Part shown: one piece after another, positions 50,660-61,565 of the stretch
Position numbering within the stretch: position 1 is the first letter of the stretch
Layout: the number at the start of each line of letters is the position of its first letter
From: Glutamicibacter nicotianae
GTDB lineage: Bacteria > Actinomycetota > Actinomycetes > Actinomycetales > Micrococcaceae
Direction of reading: 5' to 3'
Assembly (NCBI RefSeq): GCF_006539525.1
Contig: NZ_BJNE01000016.1
Span: forward strand, 1-61,565
Length of the DNA stretch: 61,565 nucleotides
The notes under the pieces: generated by a model
What the model was told of the DNA's origin: nothing
Seen by the model: only the letters and a program-made list of their open reading frames with translations
Databases searched by the model: none
Made by a program: the position numbers and the translations under genes

Positions 50660-51169
50660 TCAGTCCAGCGTAATGATCATGCGGGTATTGCCCAGGGTAT
50701 TCGGCTTCACCCGTGCAAGGTCCAAGAATTCAGCGACGCCTTCATCCCGGGAGAGCAGGATCTCCTGGTACACCGCGGGATCCACGGCGCTCTGGTCAGC
50801 CATCACCTTGAAGCCTTGGCGTTCGAAGAATGCAACTTCGAAGGTCAGGCAGAAAACACGCGACACCCCGACAGCCTTGGCGCGTTTGAGCAGTTCTCCC
50901 AGCAAAAGGTGCCCGACCCCCATGCCGCGGACCATATCGGAGGTGGCGAGGGTGCGGATTTCGGCGATGTCTTCCCAGATGACGTGCAGCCCTCCGCAGC
51001 CGACAACGTTGCCCTCCGGATCCTCGGCTACCAGGAATTCCTGGATGGACTCGTAGTAGGTGACCGCTTCCTTATCCAGCAGGATTCGTTCCTCGGCCAG
51101 CGGACGCACAAGATTGCGGATTGCGTTGACATCACTGGTTTTGGCTGAGCGGACGGTAAAAGAGTTCAC
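50660..51169 (-). CDS. amino-acid N-acetyltransferase (GNAT)
   Basis: 169 residues, ArgA/NAT-like GNAT domain: IRNLVRPLAEERILLDK, AEIRTLATSDMVRGMGVGHLLLGELL (acetyl-CoA loop R-G-x-G-V-G), FFERQGFKVM. Such short actinobacterial enzymes acetylate glutamate as the first step in arginine synthesis. The position away from other arg genes fits the scattered argA of this group. Start ATG 51169. Confidence 0.85.
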   Translation of the reverse strand: MNSFTVRSAKTSDVNAIRNLVRPLAEERILLDKEAVTYYESIQEFLVAEDPEGNVVGCGGLHVIWEDIAEIRTLATSDMVRGMGVGHLLLGELLKRAKAVGVSRVFCLTFEVAFFERQGFKVMADQSAVDPAVYQEILLSRDEGVAEFLDLARVKPNTLGNTRMIITLD

Positions 51170-51290
51170 GTTTAGATCCTATGCCTCCCAGTTTGCAGAA
51201 TCGAAGAAGTCGCTGGATATGTCATGGAAGGAACATCCTGCACGCAGAACTGCCACAATAAGCTTGAACATTGAAGCCCCGGGAGCAAGG

Positions 51291-52514
51291 ATGAGGATGC
51301 CAGCTAGAACAGCACGCCCCGGATTCGGGTTGCTTGCCATCCTGCTCTCCGCAGTGGGCATCGCTCCCCTGCTTAATTACGGGTTGAGCGCCACCAGCGA
51401 CCTGGTCATCAGGGATTTGGGAATCACCGAATCCCAGTTCGGCCTGCTGGCAACGGCCTGCTTTGGCTGCGCTGCACTGGGCAACGCCGTCTTCGGGAAG
51501 TTCTCGGACAGGCAACCGGATACCAGGCTGATGCTGCTGATTTTCGGCACCACAGCGGTGGCTCTGGGCTTGGCGGCAATTCCCGCCGGCTACGTCCTGC
51601 TGCTGGTGGCATCCGGGCTGGCCGGCTTCGCGCAATCATTCCCCAACGGGGTCACCAACCGCATTCTTGCCCAGCGCGTCCCCAGCGCCCAGCGCATCAC
51701 CTGGACCGGCATCAAGCAGTCAGGCGTGCAGGTTTCACAGCTCGTAGGCAGCGTGGGGTTCCCGTTGCTGGCGGCGTTCATCGGCTGGCATGGCGCGTCG
51801 CTGGCTGGCGCCGTGCTCGCCGCAGTGCTCGCGCTCATCGCCGTACGAGTAGTCCGCGCCACCCCCATGCTCAGCGTGCCTGCACCGAAAAAGCCGAAGA
51901 CGGATGCGGACAAGCCGATCGCCGCGGCAGCCCCCTCGACGAAGTTCGTCATTTTCGCGCTGGCCCTGTTCGGTTTCATCAACGGCGTCGGCGTACAGGC
52001 AACCAATGTCTATCTGGCGCTCTTTGCGGTCCGCGAACTGGATTTCTCCTTGGTGGCCGGCGGCCTGACCGCTGCGGTGGCCGGAGTCATTGGGGTCAGT
52101 GCCCGCGTCGGCTGGGGGCAGATGATGGCCCGCGGGGTTTCAGCGCCCAAGCTCCTGCTGCTGCTGGCATCGCTGGCCACTGCGGGCGGAGCCAGCTTCC
52201 TGCTGGCCCAGCAAATGCATTCGGTGACGCTGCTCTGGCTGGCGGTTGCCCTGCATGGCGCCTCGGCCCTGGGAGTTTCGGTGGTGCTCATGGCGGGCCT
52301 GTTACGTGCGATCCCGGCAAGCCGCTTGGGCAGCGCCAGCGGAATCGTCTCGGCAGGCCAGTTCGGCGGATTCACCGTCGGGCCGCTGGCCATGGGCCTG
52401 CTGGTGGGATCGGCCGGTGGATTCACCGCGGGCTGGATCGCGGTCATCGGGATCTACCTGTGCTCGACTGCGCTCGGTGCAATCCTGGTGCTGCGGGCCA
52501 GGAATCGAGGTTAG
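51291..52514 (+). CDS. MFS transporter (CynX/NimT-like)
   Basis: 407 residues from ATG 51291, GGGAG 5 bases upstream; the open frame upstream is non-coding. Twelve helices; motif A region FGKFSDRQPDTRLML; cytoplasmic central loop about 190-220 (APKKPKTDADKP). Directly followed (3 bp) by an AraC-type regulator gene. Confidence 0.8.
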   Translation: MRMPARTARPGFGLLAILLSAVGIAPLLNYGLSATSDLVIRDLGITESQFGLLATACFGCAALGNAVFGKFSDRQPDTRLMLLIFGTTAVALGLAAIPAGYVLLLVASGLAGFAQSFPNGVTNRILAQRVPSAQRITWTGIKQSGVQVSQLVGSVGFPLLAAFIGWHGASLAGAVLAAVLALIAVRVVRATPMLSVPAPKKPKTDADKPIAAAAPSTKFVIFALALFGFINGVGVQATNVYLALFAVRELDFSLVAGGLTAAVAGVIGVSARVGWGQMMARGVSAPKLLLLLASLATAGGASFLLAQQMHSVTLLWLAVALHGASALGVSVVLMAGLLRAIPASRLGSASGIVSAGQFGGFTVGPLAMGLLVGSAGGFTAGWIAVIGIYLCSTALGAILVLRARNRG

Positions 52515-52517
52515 CCA

Positions 52518-52916
52518 GTGGATGCCGAAGCGCTGAAGGCACTGGCGCATTTGCGCCGTGCCAAGGACCTGATGGATCGGAACTATGCCGAGCCTTTGGA
52601 TGTGCCGGCATTGGCCCAGCGGGCGTCCATGTCTCCTGCGCACTTTTCCAGGGAGTTCAAGCGGGCCTATGGCGAGACGCCGCATTCCTATTTGCTTACC
52701 CGCCGCATTGAGCGTGCCATGCATCTGCTGCGCGCGTCAGTCTCGGTCACTGATGCCTGCATGCAAGTGGGCTGGACTTCGCTGGGGTCCTTCAGCACAC
52801 GCTTCACCGAAGTGGTGGGGGAAACCCCGTCCGCCTACCGGGAACGGGATCATTCTGCCACGGAGCAGATCCCTGCCTGCATTGCCAAGATCCTTTTGCG
52901 TCCCGAGAGATTCTGA
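52518..52916 (+). CDS. AraC family regulator, DNA-binding domain only
   Basis: 132 residues from GTG 52518. Two HTH motifs: DVPALAQRASMSPAHFSREFKRAYGE and VSVTDACMQVGWTSLGSFSTRFTEVVGETPSAYR. No N-terminal sensor domain. Three bases after the MFS stop, so they are co-transcribed. Confidence 0.88.
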   Translation: MDAEALKALAHLRRAKDLMDRNYAEPLDVPALAQRASMSPAHFSREFKRAYGETPHSYLLTRRIERAMHLLRASVSVTDACMQVGWTSLGSFSTRFTEVVGETPSAYRERDHSATEQIPACIAKILLRPERF

Positions 52917-52964
52917 GCAGTTTTGAAGAAGCGCGCGCTGCGCGGCACTGCCTAGGCTGGAGCC

Positions 52965-53372
52965 ATGGCAAATATTTCAATCAATCATGTCCCGTTGACC
53001 GTGCTCGATGTAGATGAGGCGCTCGCGTTCTACCGCGATGCGCTGGGCTTCACGGTAATTTCAGATGTCGCCAACGGCGGCTTCCGCTGGGTCTCGCTTG
53101 CGGGCTCCGATGGCACCGGCACCAGCTTGGTGCTTTCGGCTCCGGGCGCCGGCCGCTCCGACGCCGATGCGCAGACCCTGGCCGAGCTGGTAGCCAAGGG
53201 AACCATCGGTCCGCTGGTGCTTTCCACTACCGACCTGGATCAGGTGTTCGAGACCGTGAGCGCCTCGGGCGCTGAAGTCCTGCAGGAGCCGATGGACCAG
53301 CCGTGGGGTCCGCGCGATTGCGCATTCCGCGACCCTTCGGGAAATATGGTCCGCATCAACCAATCAGCATAG
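52965..53372 (+). CDS. VOC family (glyoxalase-like) protein
   Basis: 135 residues. ISINHVPLTVLDVDEALAFYRDALGF opens the fold and QPWGPRDCAFRDPSGNMVRI closes it. AraC-VOC-DUF1801 order is conserved in actinobacteria and probably forms one operon (49 bp from the AraC gene). Metal ligands His5-like and Glu are only partly kept. Confidence 0.88.
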   Translation: MANISINHVPLTVLDVDEALAFYRDALGFTVISDVANGGFRWVSLAGSDGTGTSLVLSAPGAGRSDADAQTLAELVAKGTIGPLVLSTTDLDQVFETVSASGAEVLQEPMDQPWGPRDCAFRDPSGNMVRINQSA

Positions 53373-53383
53373 GGAGCCGAAGC

Positions 53384-53830
53384 ATGAGCAGTACGGAACA
53401 AGAGGGTTTTTCGGCCGCTGAGAAGGCCGCGATGAAAGAGCGCGCAGCCGAGGTGCGAGCTCCGAAGAAGCGCATGACCAAGGCCGAGAAGGCCGAGCAG
53501 GCGCGCAGGGAAGTTGAAGAGAAGATTGCTTCCTTCGAGGGGAACGATAAGGTTCTCGCCGAGAAGCTGCACCGGATCGTCACCTCCACGGCTCCTGGAC
53601 TGGAACCGAAAACCTGGTACGGCATGCCCGCCTACGCCCTGGACGGCAAGATCTTGTGCTTCATGCAGGATGCCAAGAAGTTCGGCACCCGCTACCTGAC
53701 CTTCGGGTTCAACGATGTCGCGCAGCTCGATGAGGGCACGCTCTGGCCCACGTCATTCGCCATTACCGCGCTTGATGAGCAGCTGGAGGAAAAGCTTGCC
53801 GCGCTGGTCGCCAAGGCGGTAGGCCGCTAA
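53384..53830 (+). CDS. DUF1801 family protein
   Basis: 148 residues from ATG 53384 with AGGGA upstream; the longer frame overlaps the VOC gene. Charged helical N-terminus (about 1-55) followed by the DUF1801 core, with APGLEPKTWYGMPAYALDGKI and LDEGTLWPTSFAITALDE. Function unknown; Fra/iron-chaperone-like proteins share this fold. Confidence 0.8.
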   Translation: MSSTEQEGFSAAEKAAMKERAAEVRAPKKRMTKAEKAEQARREVEEKIASFEGNDKVLAEKLHRIVTSTAPGLEPKTWYGMPAYALDGKILCFMQDAKKFGTRYLTFGFNDVAQLDEGTLWPTSFAITALDEQLEEKLAALVAKAVGR

Positions 53831-53862
53831 GTCCGGCTGGCAAGGCGGCCCTCGATCGCCTC

Positions 53863-54330
53863 TCAGGCGTCGAGGGCCTCTTGCTCTGCCCTGGGCAGGG
53901 CCCTGGCCAGCAACCCGGCAGAAAGCGCGAAGACCCCGAGCAAACCGATCAGCCCCATGCCGACAGGCAAGGATCCCAGCTGGGCGGCGTCTTGGCCTAA
54001 GACGGTGAACAGCATGGCGGCACCGAGCCCGAGGATTCCGAAGCCAGCTGCCACGAAGCAGACCACAATGGATTTCGGCCCGGGATTCCAGTGCCCCAGT
54101 GAGGTGAAGTCGCGGTACGCGATGATGCCGATGGCAATGCTGAGCGTGGCCACAGCGCCGATTACGAGCACCACCAGCCATGTCGGGCTGTATCCGGCAC
54201 CATCGGCTCCTGCGTGGCGCACCAGCCGCTCAGGAAGCTCGGGCCGCAGGAAAAGGTACAGGGCCAAATAGGCCATGACGGCGAGGCAGGATGCGGCAAT
54301 CATCTGCTGCCCCTTGCTTCGCATCTTCAT
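53863..54330 (-). CDS. small four-helix membrane protein
   Basis: 155 residues, helices at about 10-29, 47-69, 85-107 and 120-143. Charged C-terminus. No recognised family. Convergent to the DUF1801 gene and located just after the clpC terminator region. Confidence 0.65.
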   Translation of the reverse strand: MKMRSKGQQMIAASCLAVMAYLALYLFLRPELPERLVRHAGADGAGYSPTWLVVLVIGAVATLSIAIGIIAYRDFTSLGHWNPGPKSIVVCFVAAGFGILGLGAAMLFTVLGQDAAQLGSLPVGMGLIGLLGVFALSAGLLARALPRAEQEALDA

Positions 54331-54360
54331 GTGTTGAGCCTACGACATGGGCGGATTAAA

Positions 54361-54405
54361 GCCAATAGCCGTGGAACTGGATTTCCCAGTTCCACGGCTA
54401 TTGGC
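54361..54405. terminator. terminator downstream of clpC
   Basis: 20-bp perfect stem (54361-54380 / 54386-54405) around a 5-nt ATTTC loop, 15 bp beyond the clpC stop. The minus strand continues TTTAATCC. Confidence 0.8.
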
Positions 54406-54420
54406 GATGACGCTAGCTGC

Positions 54421-56943
<2,523 letters not shown>

Positions 56944-57119
56944 ACTCCTTGCTTACCAATAATTCGATGCTACGCACCATGCGCCCGCAATGCTCCCTTG
57001 TTCGCCACAGGGATAACCGAAACGGCTCCCCGTTACCGGGAATCAGTAATAGGCATGCATTCATAATGAGAATTACTTGGTTCACCAATATTGCGATCTT
57101 CAATGAAAATGCATCGTGA

Positions 57120-57136
57120 ATAACGAACATCGTTAT
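57120..57136. promoter_or_regulatory. 17-bp palindrome upstream of clpC
   Basis: ATAACGA-ACA-TCGTTAT, perfect 7-bp arms. It is about 180 bp upstream of clpC and just beyond the lsr2 terminator, in an AT-rich stretch. Candidate operator; no known motif fits closely. Confidence 0.45.
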
Positions 57137-57140
57137 AAGA

Positions 57141-57175
57141 ATATGAGCCGGCACGCATTGCGTGCCGGCTCATAT
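57141..57175 (-). terminator. terminator after lsr2
   Basis: Perfect 16-bp stem (57141-57156 / 57160-57175) with a 3-nt loop, 27 bp after the lsr2 stop. Followed on the minus strand by TCTTATAAC. Confidence 0.8.
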
Positions 57176-57201
57176 TTGAGACTTGTGCAAAACCTCGCGA
57201 A

Positions 57202-57522
57202 TTACTTCGCGCGGCCTCGACCACCCTTTCGCATTGCAGCGTTGTAGGCATCTACAACCTCTGCATTAAGGCGTCCGCGTGCGTTGACCTTAATGTTGTT
57301 TTCCTTCGCCCATGCGCGGATTGCTGGAGCTTCGCTCGCTGCAGTCTGCTTCGACGAACGAGCCGCTTCGATGTACGGCTCGATGGCTGCATGGAACTGA
57401 GCAGCGTGCTCGTCGTTCAGGTCGATTTCAAAATGCTGACCAGCGACGCTGAATGCGATTGATTCAGTTGCCTCGCTACCATCAATATCGTCGATCAGGG
57501 CAATTTGAACCTGACGTGCCAT
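57202..57522 (-). CDS. lsr2: nucleoid-associated protein Lsr2
   Basis: 106 residues. N-terminal dimerisation domain starts MARQVQIALIDDIDGSEATES. C-terminal DNA-binding domain IRAWAKENNIKVNARGRLNAEVVDAY has the AT-hook-like RGR. Xenogeneic silencer and c-di-AMP-era nucleoid organiser of actinobacteria. Its upstream region (57523-57660) is strongly AT-rich and may be bound by Lsr2 itself; no other feature is seen there. AGGAAC precedes ATG 57522. Confidence 0.96.
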   Translation of the reverse strand: MARQVQIALIDDIDGSEATESIAFSVAGQHFEIDLNDEHAAQFHAAIEPYIEAARSSKQTAASEAPAIRAWAKENNIKVNARGRLNAEVVDAYNAAMRKGGRGRAK

Positions 57523-57659
57523 TTAGGGGTTCCTCCGAGCTTGAATGTACTGGACAGATCGGCATTCAGCCATCAGTCCATTTCAAACAACAAGCATATA
57601 CAAATAGGCACGCTAAATTCTAATTATCATCAGAATTCACAAGGTTCTATCAGGAACGA

Positions 57660-57827
57660 CTAATTCCCGTTTACTGGATTATTTGAATCCGAGCCATTTT
57701 GAATTAGCGCATCAGCTTCAGCTTCAGCTTGGCGTTCTTTTCGATCCGCGTTTGTAATAGCTTTCATCACGTACCAGAAAAGCAGCGCCAGGCAGATTGT
57801 CGGGACGATCGCCTCAATATATGGCAT
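57660..57827 (-). CDS. 55-residue single-pass membrane protein after lysS
   Basis: ATG at 57827 lies two bases after the lysS stop; its ribosome-binding site GGAGGC is inside the last lysS codons, so translation is coupled. Sequence MPYIEAIVPTICLALLFWYV forms one helix, then NADRKERQAEAEADA, a charged coiled tail. Similar short proteins occupy this slot in other Arthrobacter genomes as I recall; function unknown. Confidence 0.72.
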   Translation of the reverse strand: MPYIEAIVPTICLALLFWYVMKAITNADRKERQAEAEADALIQNGSDSNNPVNGN

Positions 57828-57829
57828 TC

Positions 57830-59344
57830 TTATGCCTCCGGCTTTAGCAGTGGGAACAGAATAGTTTCACGAATACCGACGTTGGTGAAAAGCATAACCA
57901 GACGGTCGATGCCCAAACCGATGCCGCCCATTGGCGGTGCACCGTATTCCAGGGCACGCAGGAAGTCTTCATCAAGCTGCATTGCCTCTGGGTCTCCGCC
58001 GGCAGCCATCAGGGACTGCTCGGTCAGGCGCTCGCGCTGGATTACCGGGTCGATCAGCTCGGAGAATGCGGTGCCTCGCTCCATGCCGCCGATGATCAGG
58101 TCCCATGCTTCGATAACGCCCGGCTTCGAGCGGTGCGGACGCGCCAGCGGCTGTGCCAGGGGCGGGTAGTCGCACACGAAGGTCGGGTCGATCAAGGTCG
58201 GCTCGACGATTTCGCCGAACAGCTCGATGACCAGCTTCTGGGCTCCCCAGGCCGGGTCGATCTTCACTTCGTGCTTGGCAGCGATCTCGCGCAGCACCGA
58301 TGCGTCCGTTTCCGGCGTGATCTCGACGCCGACAGCCTCGGACAAGCCCGGGTAGACGCTGACCCAGCGCCATTCGCCGTCCAGGTTGACAGTGCCCTTG
58401 GGAGTTTCGATGGTGCGGCCAGCGCCGATGGCGTCAGCTGCATTGAGAATGATTTCCTTGATGCGGTCGGCCATGACGTACTGGTCGGCATAGGCTTCGT
58501 AGGATTCCAGGGTGGTGAATTCCGGCGAGTGGGTCGAGTCGACGCCCTCGTTGCGGAAGATGCGTCCCACCTCGAAGACGCGGTCGACGCCGCCGACGAC
58601 GCAGCGCTTGAGGTACAGCTCGGTGGCGATGCGCAGGGTCATTTCCTGGTCGAACGCGTTCAGGTGGGTCTTGAACGGGCGGGCCGATGCGCCGCCGTGA
58701 ACCAGCTGCAGCATCGGGGTCTCAACCTCGACGTAGCCGCGGTTCTCCAGGGTATTGCGCACGGCGCGGATGATCGCGGCACGCTTGTAGACCATCTCGC
58801 GGGCTTCGTCGCGCACGATCAAATCGGCGTAGCGCTGGCGCACGCGGGTCTCTTCGTTCAGATCGGCATGCAGCACCGGCAGCGGGCGCAGGGCCTTGGA
58901 AGCCATCTCCCAGGCATCGGCCATGATGGACAGCTCGCCGCGGCGCGAGGAGATGACCTTGCCGGTCACGAATACGTGGTCACCCAAATCGACGAGCGAC
59001 TTCCACTGCGCCAGGCGCTCTTCGCCGACGTTGGCCAGCGAGAGCATGACCTGCAGGCGAACTCCTTCGCCCTTCTGGCCGCCCTCCTGCAAGGTGGCGA
59101 AGCACAGCTTGCCGGTGTTGCGCATGAAGACGATGCGTCCGACGACGCCGACGACGTCTTCGGTCTCCTCGCCGGCTTCGAGGTGCTCGTACTTGTCGCG
59201 GATTTCCTGCAACGAGTGGGTGCGGGCAATGCCTACCGGGTAGGCTTCCTCGCCCTTGGCCAGCAGCTGGTTGCGCTTATCGGTGCGCACCTGTCGTTGG
59301 TCGTTTGGATTTGGGGCCGGTGCGGAATTATTTTCGGAAGTCAC
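57830..59344 (-). CDS. lysS: lysine--tRNA ligase (class II)
   Basis: 504 residues. OB-fold anticodon domain (about 55-165), motif 2 FEVGRIFRNEGVDSTHSPEFT, motif 3 GGIGLGIDRLVMLFT. Charges tRNA-Lys; the tRNA-Lys gene is about 23 kb away in the window. ATG 59344. Confidence 0.96.
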   Translation of the reverse strand: MTSENNSAPAPNPNDQRQVRTDKRNQLLAKGEEAYPVGIARTHSLQEIRDKYEHLEAGEETEDVVGVVGRIVFMRNTGKLCFATLQEGGQKGEGVRLQVMLSLANVGEERLAQWKSLVDLGDHVFVTGKVISSRRGELSIMADAWEMASKALRPLPVLHADLNEETRVRQRYADLIVRDEAREMVYKRAAIIRAVRNTLENRGYVEVETPMLQLVHGGASARPFKTHLNAFDQEMTLRIATELYLKRCVVGGVDRVFEVGRIFRNEGVDSTHSPEFTTLESYEAYADQYVMADRIKEIILNAADAIGAGRTIETPKGTVNLDGEWRWVSVYPGLSEAVGVEITPETDASVLREIAAKHEVKIDPAWGAQKLVIELFGEIVEPTLIDPTFVCDYPPLAQPLARPHRSKPGVIEAWDLIIGGMERGTAFSELIDPVIQRERLTEQSLMAAGGDPEAMQLDEDFLRALEYGAPPMGGIGLGIDRLVMLFTNVGIRETILFPLLKPEA

Positions 59345-59425
59345 AATAGTCCATTCTACGTGTCATGGCGCGCAGTTGAAGCCCTTCATGATCAGCCTTA
59401 CACAGTGATCTTGGCCCGCAACGCA

Positions 59426-59467
59426 GGATGGGGCAGCGGCAAAGCCTGCTTTGCCCCTGCCCCATCC
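59426..59467. terminator. terminator between lysS promoter and M13 peptidase gene
   Basis: Arms at 59426-59444 and 59449-59467 pair with one mismatch around CCTG. It lies 15 bp past the peptidase stop. There is no U-tract, so termination may be weak. Confidence 0.55.
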
Positions 59468-59482
59468 ATTAGGTGATGCGGT

Positions 59483-61456
59483 TTACCAGATTTCCACGCG
59501 ATCGGCCGGATCCAGCCACATGCCATCGCCCGGCTTGGTGCCGAAGGCCTCGTGGAAGGAATCCAGGTTCTTCGGCACCTGGTTGCAACGGAATTCGCCG
59601 GGTGCGTGAGGGTCCGTGGTCACGCGCACCACCGCGGTTTCCGGACGGATCAGCGTGCGCCAGCATTCGGCCCAGGAGTAGAAGAAGCGCTGGTCGCCGG
59701 TGATACCGTCGATCACTTCATCTTCCTGGATGCCGCGGGCCGCCAGCTCGAGCTTGTAGGCCTTGTAGGCAATGCCCAATCCACCGAGGTCGCCGATGTT
59801 CTCGCCTAGGGTCAGTGCACCGTTGACGTTGTGTTCCGGGGCTTCCGCAGGCGACAGCGCGTTGTACTGGTCCACCAGCTTGCCGGTCAGCTTCTCGAAG
59901 GAAGCCCGGTCCTCATCGGTCCACCAGTTGGTCAGCTGGCCGGTGCCGTCGAACTGCGAGCCCTGGTCATCAAAGCCGTGGCCGATTTCGTGGCCGATAA
60001 CAGCGCCGATGCCGCCGAAGTTCGAGGCGATGTCGCGGTTCACGTCGAAGAATGGCGGGCGCAGGATGGCAGCCGGGAACGCGATTTCGTTCAGCAGCGG
60101 GTGGTAGTAGGCATTCACCGTCTGCGGGAACATGAACCACAGCTCACGGTCCACCCCGTCATCGATCTTCTCCAATTCCCGTGCGAACTCGAACTCGTTC
60201 GCCGAGGCAAGATTGGCGATGACATCCAGCTCATCGGTGCTGATCGCGGAGTAGTCGATCCACTGGTTCGGGTAGCCGATCTTCGGGCGGAACTTGGAGA
60301 GCTTGTCCAGCGCCTTCTCGATTGTCTCCGGTCCCATCCAGGACAGTTCGCTGATCGAAATGCGGTACGCCTCGATGAGCCGCTGGACCAGCGCGTCCAT
60401 GGCGTCCTTGGCCTCTGCCGGGAAATGCTGGGCCACATACAGCTGGCCGATGTCTTCGCCTACTGCACCCTCGGTGAATGCGACACCGCGCTTCCAGCGT
60501 TCCTTGAGCTGCTCTACGCCACCGAGCTTTGCGGAATAGAAGGAGAAGTTCTCGTTGACGAAGGCGCTGGACAGGTAGGGTGCGAACGAGCGCAGGACCT
60601 GTATCCGCAGCCAGTTCTTCCAGGCATCCAACGGCTGGGAGTCGATCAGACCCGCCAGCCCTTGAAGGTAGCTTGGCTGCCACACGACAACCTCGTTGTA
60701 GTACTTCTGCTCGATACCGGCTCCCGCCAGCCAGGTGGTCACCCCTGGGAACAACGTGGCGAGCTCTTCTCCGGACAGCAGGTTGTAGCGTGCCTGGGCG
60801 TCGCGGACCTTGACCCGGTCCCAGTGGTGAGAGGCGATCGCCTTCTCGAGCTCCACGACGCTGGCTGCGGCTGCTTCAGCGCCGGCAATGCTGCCAAGAC
60901 CCAGCAGCCGGCCGAGGTGCTCTTGGTAGTCGGCTACGGTTTCAGCGAACTGCTCTTCGCGGTAGTAGGACTCGTCAGGCAGGCCCAGACCACCTTGCAG
61001 GAAGGTCAGCAGGTTCCGATCAGGATTGCCGGCATCGTTCATCGCGCCGACATCCATGAAGCCGCTGATGCCCTTGCGCTGGAAGAAACCGCAAACCTCG
61101 AGCAGCTGCTCGGTGCTCTGGATATCCGCAATGGTGTTCAGGAAGACAGCTACCGGAGCAGCACCACGTTCTTCGATCACGGCTTCATTCATGAACGAGC
61201 TGTAGAGGTGGGCAATGCGGCGGGTAGCATCGTCCGTTTCTGCACCGGAAGCAACCTTCTGAACAGCTTCGGTAATGATTCCATGAACGGCGGCTTCGGC
61301 CTGGTCGCGGAGCTCCATGAAGGAACCGTAGATTCCCTGATCTCCTGGAATGGTGGCTGTCTCGAACCACTTGCCATTGCTATGGCGGTAGAGATCGTCC
61401 TGGGGACGAATTGAATCGTCGCGGTATGTCAGTGGACTCGTGGTCTCGGTGGTCAA
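59483..61456 (-). CDS. M13 family (neprilysin-like) metallopeptidase
   Basis: 657 residues, no signal peptide, so probably cytosolic like actinobacterial PepO. Zinc motif HEIGHGFDDQGSQFD (HExxH near residue 489) and the third ligand Glu in ENIGDLGGLGIAY (near 545). Substrate-binding NAYYHPLLNEIAFPAAIL (NAxY). C-terminus ends VEIW as in the family. ATG 61456; beyond it, 61457-61565 shows AT-rich promoter-like sequence but nothing I can name. Confidence 0.93.
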   Translation of the reverse strand: MTTETTSPLTYRDDSIRPQDDLYRHSNGKWFETATIPGDQGIYGSFMELRDQAEAAVHGIITEAVQKVASGAETDDATRRIAHLYSSFMNEAVIEERGAAPVAVFLNTIADIQSTEQLLEVCGFFQRKGISGFMDVGAMNDAGNPDRNLLTFLQGGLGLPDESYYREEQFAETVADYQEHLGRLLGLGSIAGAEAAAASVVELEKAIASHHWDRVKVRDAQARYNLLSGEELATLFPGVTTWLAGAGIEQKYYNEVVVWQPSYLQGLAGLIDSQPLDAWKNWLRIQVLRSFAPYLSSAFVNENFSFYSAKLGGVEQLKERWKRGVAFTEGAVGEDIGQLYVAQHFPAEAKDAMDALVQRLIEAYRISISELSWMGPETIEKALDKLSKFRPKIGYPNQWIDYSAISTDELDVIANLASANEFEFARELEKIDDGVDRELWFMFPQTVNAYYHPLLNEIAFPAAILRPPFFDVNRDIASNFGGIGAVIGHEIGHGFDDQGSQFDGTGQLTNWWTDEDRASFEKLTGKLVDQYNALSPAEAPEHNVNGALTLGENIGDLGGLGIAYKAYKLELAARGIQEDEVIDGITGDQRFFYSWAECWRTLIRPETAVVRVTTDPHAPGEFRCNQVPKNLDSFHEAFGTKPGDGMWLDPADRVEIW

Positions 61457-61565
61457 GGAAAGCCCCTCGCGTAGAAGATCTTGTTATGTCTACTACACAC
61501 CTTATCCACTTCCATGAAGATAAGAAGAGCGAGGGATGCCGATGCGCGCACGGCTTAAATACTCT

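Noticed and set aside
57000-57018. ClgR operator upstream of clpC
   Set aside because: Only one half (GTTCGC) matches; the second half is GGA instead of GCG at the required spacing.

Overview
The window is high-GC actinobacterial chromosome, most likely from a member of the Micrococcaceae (Arthrobacter/Glutamicibacter group). This is inferred from the lysS - small membrane protein - lsr2 - clpC order, the radA-disA-mutY neighbourhood, a DUF222/HNH (13E12-type) gene, the amino-acid deaminase/aldolase plus lactone oxidase pair, GTG/TTG starts and TANNNT-like promoters. I see no rRNA, CRISPR array, insertion sequence or prophage. One tRNA gene (Lys-TTT) is present.

Layout. 1-430: AT-rich non-coding edge with two DnaA-box-like 9-mers and a possible coding remnant. 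433-6577: EcsC-family protein, PLP amino-acid deaminase/aldolase overlapping an FAD lactone oxidase, secreted endonuclease/phosphatase-like protein, ThDP enzyme. 6890-8440: small membrane protein, then a pseudogene patch (gluconokinase with one nonsense codon, a mannonate dehydratase 3' fragment and a GH3 beta-glucosidase 3' fragment joined head to head). 8462-15946: amino-acid permease, DUF222-HNH protein, FAD/Fe-S D-2-hydroxyacid dehydrogenase divergent from a GntR-FCD regulator with an operator-like site between them. 16075-19984: a CstR-type sulfane-sulfur (persulfide) detoxification operon with a palindromic operator and a final 53-residue Cys-rich protein. 20279-28181: meso-DAP dehydrogenase, endonuclease V-like protein, an aldehyde dehydrogenase / alcohol dehydrogenase / DUF779 operon with a CRP/GlxR-like site, EamA exporter with LysR regulator, and a GAF regulator.

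28386-30489: ArsR regulator whose start codon lies inside a perfect palindrome, a tandem AHSA1 protein, and menG/ubiE. 30646-34065: the most unusual part. A CPBP-like membrane protein gene has been tandemly duplicated; the interior of the second copy is missing and an unrelated 159-residue ORF occupies its place. The shared 3' flank (about 200 bp, two copies exactly 817 bp apart) carries a putative promoter and hairpins with one compensatory pair change. The second copy forms the leader of an ABC-F gene, with a four-codon upstream ORF and a hairpin that can hide the Shine-Dalgarno sequence. This looks like a translation-controlled (antibiotic-inducible type) leader.

34138-44364: small hypothetical protein, dienelactone-hydrolase-like protein, tRNA-Lys, hypothetical protein, MFS transporter, DUF47/Pit phosphate transporter, XRE regulator with a membrane protein and three 17-bp-spaced promoter repeats, then the pstSCAB operon behind a PHO box. 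Both low- and high-affinity phosphate uptake are therefore present. 44455-61456: FUSC protein, radA, disA, mutY, DUF1206, GNAT acetyltransferase, MFS/AraC/VOC/DUF1801 genes, clpC, lsr2, a small membrane protein, lysS and an M13 metallopeptidase.

Starts were moved from the longest open frame where a ribosome-binding site, an overlap or a family alignment favoured another codon. Percent identities and pairings quoted are hand alignments within this window.
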